DNA of 64,000 bases from positions 251,375 to 315,374 of the forward strand of contig JAXHLO010000035.1 in NCBI GenBank assembly GCA_034522075.1, in the 5' to 3' direction. The notes under the pieces are model-generated. The model ran no database searches, was not told where the DNA came from, and saw nothing but the letters and a program-made list of their open reading frames with translations. Position numbers and translations under genes: made by a program. Positions 62,474-64,000 of this stretch are shown here, piece after piece; position 1 is the stretch's first letter, and each line of letters begins with the position of its first letter. This stretch comes from UBA7803 sp034522075. Lineage in GTDB: Bacteria; Pseudomonadota; Gammaproteobacteria; Pseudomonadales; Azotimanducaceae.

Positions 62474-64000
62474 ATGAAATCAACCAGACCACTGGCGTGG
62501 GCGGCGCTGCCGTTTTGCGCATTTCTGAGTACGCCACAAATCGTTCAGGCCGAACAGGCTTCTGCACAACGGGCAATCGAAGAAATCGTCGTGACTGCAC
62601 GCTACCGGGAAGAGAGCGTGCAGGACATCCCGACCTCGATCACCGCCTTCAATCAGGTGATGCTGGAAAAGATTACCGCACAGGACCTGCGGGACGTCGG
62701 CCCGGCCTCTCCCAACGTCCGCATTCAGCCGGTGACCACGTTTCCGAACTCTGCCGCGGTGCACATGCGCGGCATGGGCACACAGAACATCGAGTCCACC
62801 AATGAAATGCGCGCCGGCATCTCCATCAACGGTGTGTTCATGTCGCGTCCGATCGCGACTCTCATCGACTTCTTCGATGTAGAGTCGGTCGAGGTTCTGC
62901 GCGGTCCGCAGGGAACCACGTTCGGCAAGAACTCGCTGGTCGGCGGCATCGCTGTGGAAACCATCCGGCCGGACGGCACCTTCGACTACAAGGCTGAGGT
63001 TACGGCCGGCAACTACGGCCGCCAGGACCTTCGCGGTGCCGTCCAGTTCCCGATCATCGAGGACAAGCTGTCCATGCGCGTGTCCGCCATGCTGCGGACC
63101 GTACGACGGTCATTTCGAAAACCGGGCCAATGGCGAGGATCTGAACGGCGAGGACATCGACACCGTGCGCGCCACGTTGTCGTGGACACCTACCGACACG
63201 TTTGACGCGACCCTCATCGGTAGCTGGCTGAAGGAGCGGAGTGACGCGCCCGGCGGCGATGATGCCTCTGATCCGGACCAGCTTCTGTCGTTCCTCTTCC
63301 AGGGCCCGCCTTTCTTCTGGACCGGCGAACCCGATGACGGCCCCTTTACCGTGGGCCGCGATGCGCTGGAATTTCACAATACCGATCAGAACAGCCTTAC
63401 CGGCATCATGAACTGGGAAGTCGGCGACTACACCCTGACGTCCGTCACCGGCTGGGTAGAAACCGACGGCTTCATTGCCAGCGACTACGATCAGACGGAG
63501 ATTCCTTTCTTCCCCACGTTCCGCGACCAGATACACGATCAATTCAGTCAGGAATTGCGTCTGCAGTCCAACTACGCAGGCCGGGATGGCTTTCTGGGCA
63601 ATCTGGATTTCGTGGTGGGACTGTTCTATTTCGAGCAGGAACATGAACTGGTGCAGTCGTTTCCAACCCTGGGAAACCCATCCTCTGCGGACTATGGCAG
63701 CCAGGACGGCGACAGCCGAGCCGTCTTCGGCCAGGCCATCTATGCGCTCACGCCTGATCTCAATTTGACTGTCGGCGTGCGGCATACCCGTGAGAAGAAG
63801 TCCTTCGAGCGCAATCCGGGCGAGCCGTACGGCACTCAGATCGTGCTAGGATCCAAGTACGGTACCCTCCATCAGCGCGATGGCCGCCACCAACATGACC
63901 GTGTTCGGCGACCTCGACAGCAACAACACCACATTCGAACTCGGCCTCGACTATCACTTCACCGATACAGCAATACGTAACTGAACTCCAGTACCGCAAA
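62474..64000 (+). pseudogene. TonB-dependent receptor 3, frameshifted and cut by the window edge
   Basis: Signal peptide (LAWAALPFCAFLSTPQIVQA), IEEIVVTARYREESVQDIPTSITAF and plug motif VESVEVLRGPQGTTFGKNSLVGGIAV. The frame moves near 63101 (from SAMLRT to YDGHFENRANGED) and again near 63865 (to FGDLDSNNTTFELGLDYHFTD); it then stalls close to the edge. Other barrel strands (FVVGLFYFEQEHEL, PDLNLTVGVRHTREKKSF) are normal. The C-terminus lies beyond 64000. It is probably the uptake partner of VOC paralogue B. Confidence 0.8.

Noticed and set aside
1..64000. tRNA, rRNA, CRISPR array, insertion sequence, integrase or phage module
   Set aside because: None was recognised on either strand: no direct repeat arrays, no transposase-like product and no structural RNA pattern in the intergenic gaps.

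Overview
The window is 64 kb of GC-rich, gene-dense bacterial chromosome. RdgC, YciH/SUI1, SlyX, EVE, a HigBA module, MscS and three TonB-dependent receptors with N-terminal IEEVIVTA-type motifs point to an aerobic, heterotrophic gammaproteobacterium that degrades organic acids, lipids and aromatics. The exact family cannot be fixed from the sequence. No rRNA, tRNA, CRISPR array, transposase, integrase or phage gene was seen. No gene-free stretch exceeds 300 bases; the longest is 12396-12676.

Layout. 1-6.6 kb: a D-aminoacylase coupled to a polynucleotide-kinase-type HAD phosphatase, an FMN-binding protein, RdgC, a HigBA toxin-antitoxin pair with its operator, a TPR lipoprotein and a small exported ABM-fold protein. 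6.5-12.4 kb: an aromatic amino acid block. It has the operon hpd-VOC-FAH, a divergent Lrp/AsnC regulator with a palindrome between them, an ACT-containing animal-type phenylalanine hydroxylase, and an exported chorismate mutase-cyclohexadienyl dehydratase fusion. Together these could run chorismate to phenylalanine to tyrosine to homogentisate. 12.5-23 kb: a broken TonB receptor with a good promoter and terminator, a frameshifted exonuclease III, an amidohydrolase lipoprotein, an alpha/beta hydrolase, and an operon of VOC, enoyl-CoA hydratase, MDR dehydrogenase and EVE genes. 23-36 kb: PBP7, SDR, three MFS/TPR-linked genes, a sphingosine-phosphate-lyase-like decarboxylase, acylphosphatase plus a second exonuclease III, GST, and a carboxynorspermidine operon. 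36-42 kb: a reverse-strand run of BCCT, MFS, DUF432, MscS and a serine hydrolase. 42-54 kb: a hybrid histidine kinase coupled to an alkylglycerol-monooxygenase-like protein, then an acyl-CoA dehydrogenase/GST/flavin hydroxylase/LLM oxidoreductase operon, a second hybrid kinase and an ABC exporter pair. 54-64 kb: Ada, SlyX-CMD, and a cluster of two paralogous VOC proteins, a DUF3604 protein, a TetR regulator and two TonB receptors.

A recurring feature is frame disruption. At least seven genes need one or more frame changes to give a full-length product. The breaks are scattered across unrelated families, and strong homology continues on both sides of them. Uncorrected indels in the assembly are therefore at least as likely as real pseudogenes. 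The three TonB receptors carry most of the damage.
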